A DNA stretch of 64,000 nucleotides from the NCBI RefSeq assembly GCF_002086115.1, contig NZ_MVHJ01000013.1, forward strand, positions 83,725 to 147,724, in the 5' to 3' direction. The stretch comes from Mycolicibacterium bacteremicum (GTDB lineage: Bacteria > Actinomycetota > Actinomycetes > Mycobacteriales > Mycobacteriaceae). Shown in pieces: positions 62,962 to 64,000 of this stretch. Position 1 is the first letter of the stretch. Every line of letters begins with the position of its first letter. Position numbers and translations under genes: made by a program. A model generated the notes under the pieces. That model was not told the DNA's origin and made no database searches. It worked only from the letters and a program-made list of their open reading frames with translations.

Positions 62962-63435
62962 TCACAGCGGCACGCACACCGTCTTGACGAGCTTGTCCGC
63001 CAGAGTCTGTCTCTTCGCATCCCACAGCGGGAACAGGAAACCGACGTAACAGATGACGGCGTCCACGGCATGGGCCAGCTGTCGCACGATCGATCTGCCG
63101 AATCCGATTGGCCGACCGGTGTTCTCGGCAACCACCTTGAACTTGAGCACGTTCTTGCCCAGGCTCGACCCCGTCGTCCCCTGTTGGTGACCGTAGTTCC
63201 AGATCACATAGACCACCGCCAGGATCCAGGTGACCGCGAAAGCCACCTGGCCCAGCGTCGAGGCCCCCGCGGTACAGAAGTCGCCGAGATCATCGGTGAC
63301 GCACACCGTCTCGCGGGTACCGAGCAGCAGGGCATACCCGATGCCCTGCAGGACCGCGACCGGGATCAGATCGATGACGAACGCCAGCACGCGGTTGACC
63401 CACGGGGTGTACACCTCGGGCGGTGGCTGAGTCAT
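62962..63435 (-). CDS. RDD-family membrane protein (Pra-like)
   Basis: A 157-aa RDD-domain protein. YTPWVNRVLAFVIDLIPVAV opens the RDD domain (family Arg-Asp-Asp pattern in degenerate form), GTTGSSLGKNVLKFKVV is the central conserved motif, and FPLWDAKRQTLADKLVKTVCVP ends it. Three transmembrane helices are visible. The C-terminus is very close to that of the M. tuberculosis proline-rich antigen Pra (Rv1078), but the Pro-rich N-terminus is missing. It is a tandem paralogue of the next gene upstream, 31 bases apart. Confidence 0.88.
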   Translation of the reverse strand: MTQPPPEVYTPWVNRVLAFVIDLIPVAVLQGIGYALLLGTRETVCVTDDLGDFCTAGASTLGQVAFAVTWILAVVYVIWNYGHQQGTTGSSLGKNVLKFKVVAENTGRPIGFGRSIVRQLAHAVDAVICYVGFLFPLWDAKRQTLADKLVKTVCVPL

Positions 63436-63466
63436 CGGGCCCCTTCGGGATCGGGCTGGAACAGTG

Positions 63467-64000
63467 TCAGTTCGGCAGCGCTACCGTCTTCACCAGCTTG
63501 TCGACCAACGTCTGCGCCTTGGGATCCCAGAGCGGGAAGAGCACCGCGACCAGCCAGGGCAGGAAGCAGATGATGTTGGCCACCACGTAGATGAGTTGGC
63601 GTGCGATGGACATGCCGAATCCGATCGGCCGGCCGGTCGCCTCGCCGACGATCCGGAATTTCATGATGGCCTTGCCGACGCTGGACCCTGTGGTGCCCTG
63701 CCGGTAGCCGTAGTTCCACAGGTAGTACGCCAGCGCGAGCAACCCGCAGACCGCGACCGCCACCTGTCCGAGCGTGGACGCACCGGTGGCACAGAACTCA
63801 CCGAGGTCGTATTCGGAAGTGTCGGTGAGGCATACCGTCTCCCGGGTGCCGAGCAGCAATCCATAGCCGATGCCCTGCAGGATCAGCACCGGGATGGCGT
63901 CGATGAGGAAGGCCAGTACGCGGGTGAACCACGGCGTGTATGCCGCTTTGGGCAGCGCACCGGCGAAGCCGGCACCGGGCGGGGGCGGCGGGGGGAAACC
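63467..64000 (-). CDS. RDD-family proline-rich antigen Pra-like protein (partial, runs off right edge)
   Basis: The C-terminal ~177 residues are visible; the start lies beyond the window. A Pro-rich segment (GFPPPPPPGAGFAGA) leads into the RDD domain (YTPWFTRVLAFLIDAIPVLI), the motif GTTGSSVGKAIMKFRIV and the end FPLWDPKAQTLVDKLVKTVA. The Pro-rich head plus SEYDLGEFC make this the better candidate orthologue of Rv1078 (pra), next to metB as in M. tuberculosis. An internal ATG at 63889 is not the likely start. Confidence 0.85.
   Translation of the reverse strand, partial: GFPPPPPPGAGFAGALPKAAYTPWFTRVLAFLIDAIPVLILQGIGYGLLLGTRETVCLTDTSEYDLGEFCATGASTLGQVAVAVCGLLALAYYLWNYGYRQGTTGSSVGKAIMKFRIVGEATGRPIGFGMSIARQLIYVVANIICFLPWLVAVLFPLWDPKAQTLVDKLVKTVALPN

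Overview
The window is high-GC actinobacterial DNA from a Mycobacterium, most likely a fast-growing Mycolicibacterium-type species. The evidence is an mce operon with YrbE permeases, mycothiol amidase Mca, DesA2, PhoH2, a Z-farnesyl diphosphate synthase, UdgX, KstR operators and many GTGA/ATGA gene overlaps. From about 22.7 kb to the right end the order follows the M. tuberculosis block Rv1112 down to Rv1078 (ychF, Rv1111c, ispH, Rv1109c, xseA, xseB, 3beta-HSD, then AI-2E transporter, DUF4245, glpX, fum, deacetylase, phoH2, desA2, glyA, coaA, Z-FPP synthase, hemolysin III, YyaL-type protein, Rv1083, mca, Rv1081c, greA, metB, pra). Several insertions interrupt it. These comparisons are from memory; no database search was run.

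Layout. 1-12.0 kb (minus): a complete mce lipid-import operon (yrbEA, yrbEB, mceA-F, two Mce-associated proteins and an epoxide-hydrolase-like protein cut by the left edge), with a TetR gene upstream. 12.1-15.9 kb: an alpha/beta hydrolase coupled to a 961-aa kinase/M23-like/aminotransferase fusion. 15.9-22.1 kb: a mixed accessory block holding a YiiX-like papain-fold protein, a DUF1254/DUF1214 protein, a UdgX-family uracil-DNA glycosylase, DUF72, an F420-type (Ddn-like) protein, and a P450 + NTF2-fold pair with a divergent TetR. 22.1-22.7 kb: a small lower-GC insert beside ychF, bounded by a second copy of the ychF 3' end.

22.7-31.8 kb: the ychF-to-3beta-HSD syntenic block with an extra penicillin-binding lipoprotein. 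The 3beta-HSD gene has a KstR operator. 32.5-37.5 kb: a four-gene cassette of two tandem sulfatases, a HAD phosphatase and a formylglycine-generating enzyme, which carries substrates and maturase together. 37.6-39.5 kb: a perfect KstR palindrome followed by two coupled NAD(P)-dependent dehydrogenases. The sulfatase cassette therefore lies between two KstR-marked steroid-type loci.

39.5-64 kb: housekeeping and envelope genes. Points of note are an unusually long, Chlamydia-type serine hydroxymethyltransferase, a possible phoAT antitoxin ORF before phoH2, an unrecognised 450-aa polytopic membrane protein next to a 35-bp direct repeat, and tandem RDD proteins at the right edge. A family of hairpin-forming extragenic elements sits at the 3' ends of genes, mostly between convergent pairs. 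I saw no tRNA, rRNA, CRISPR array, transposase or prophage genes.
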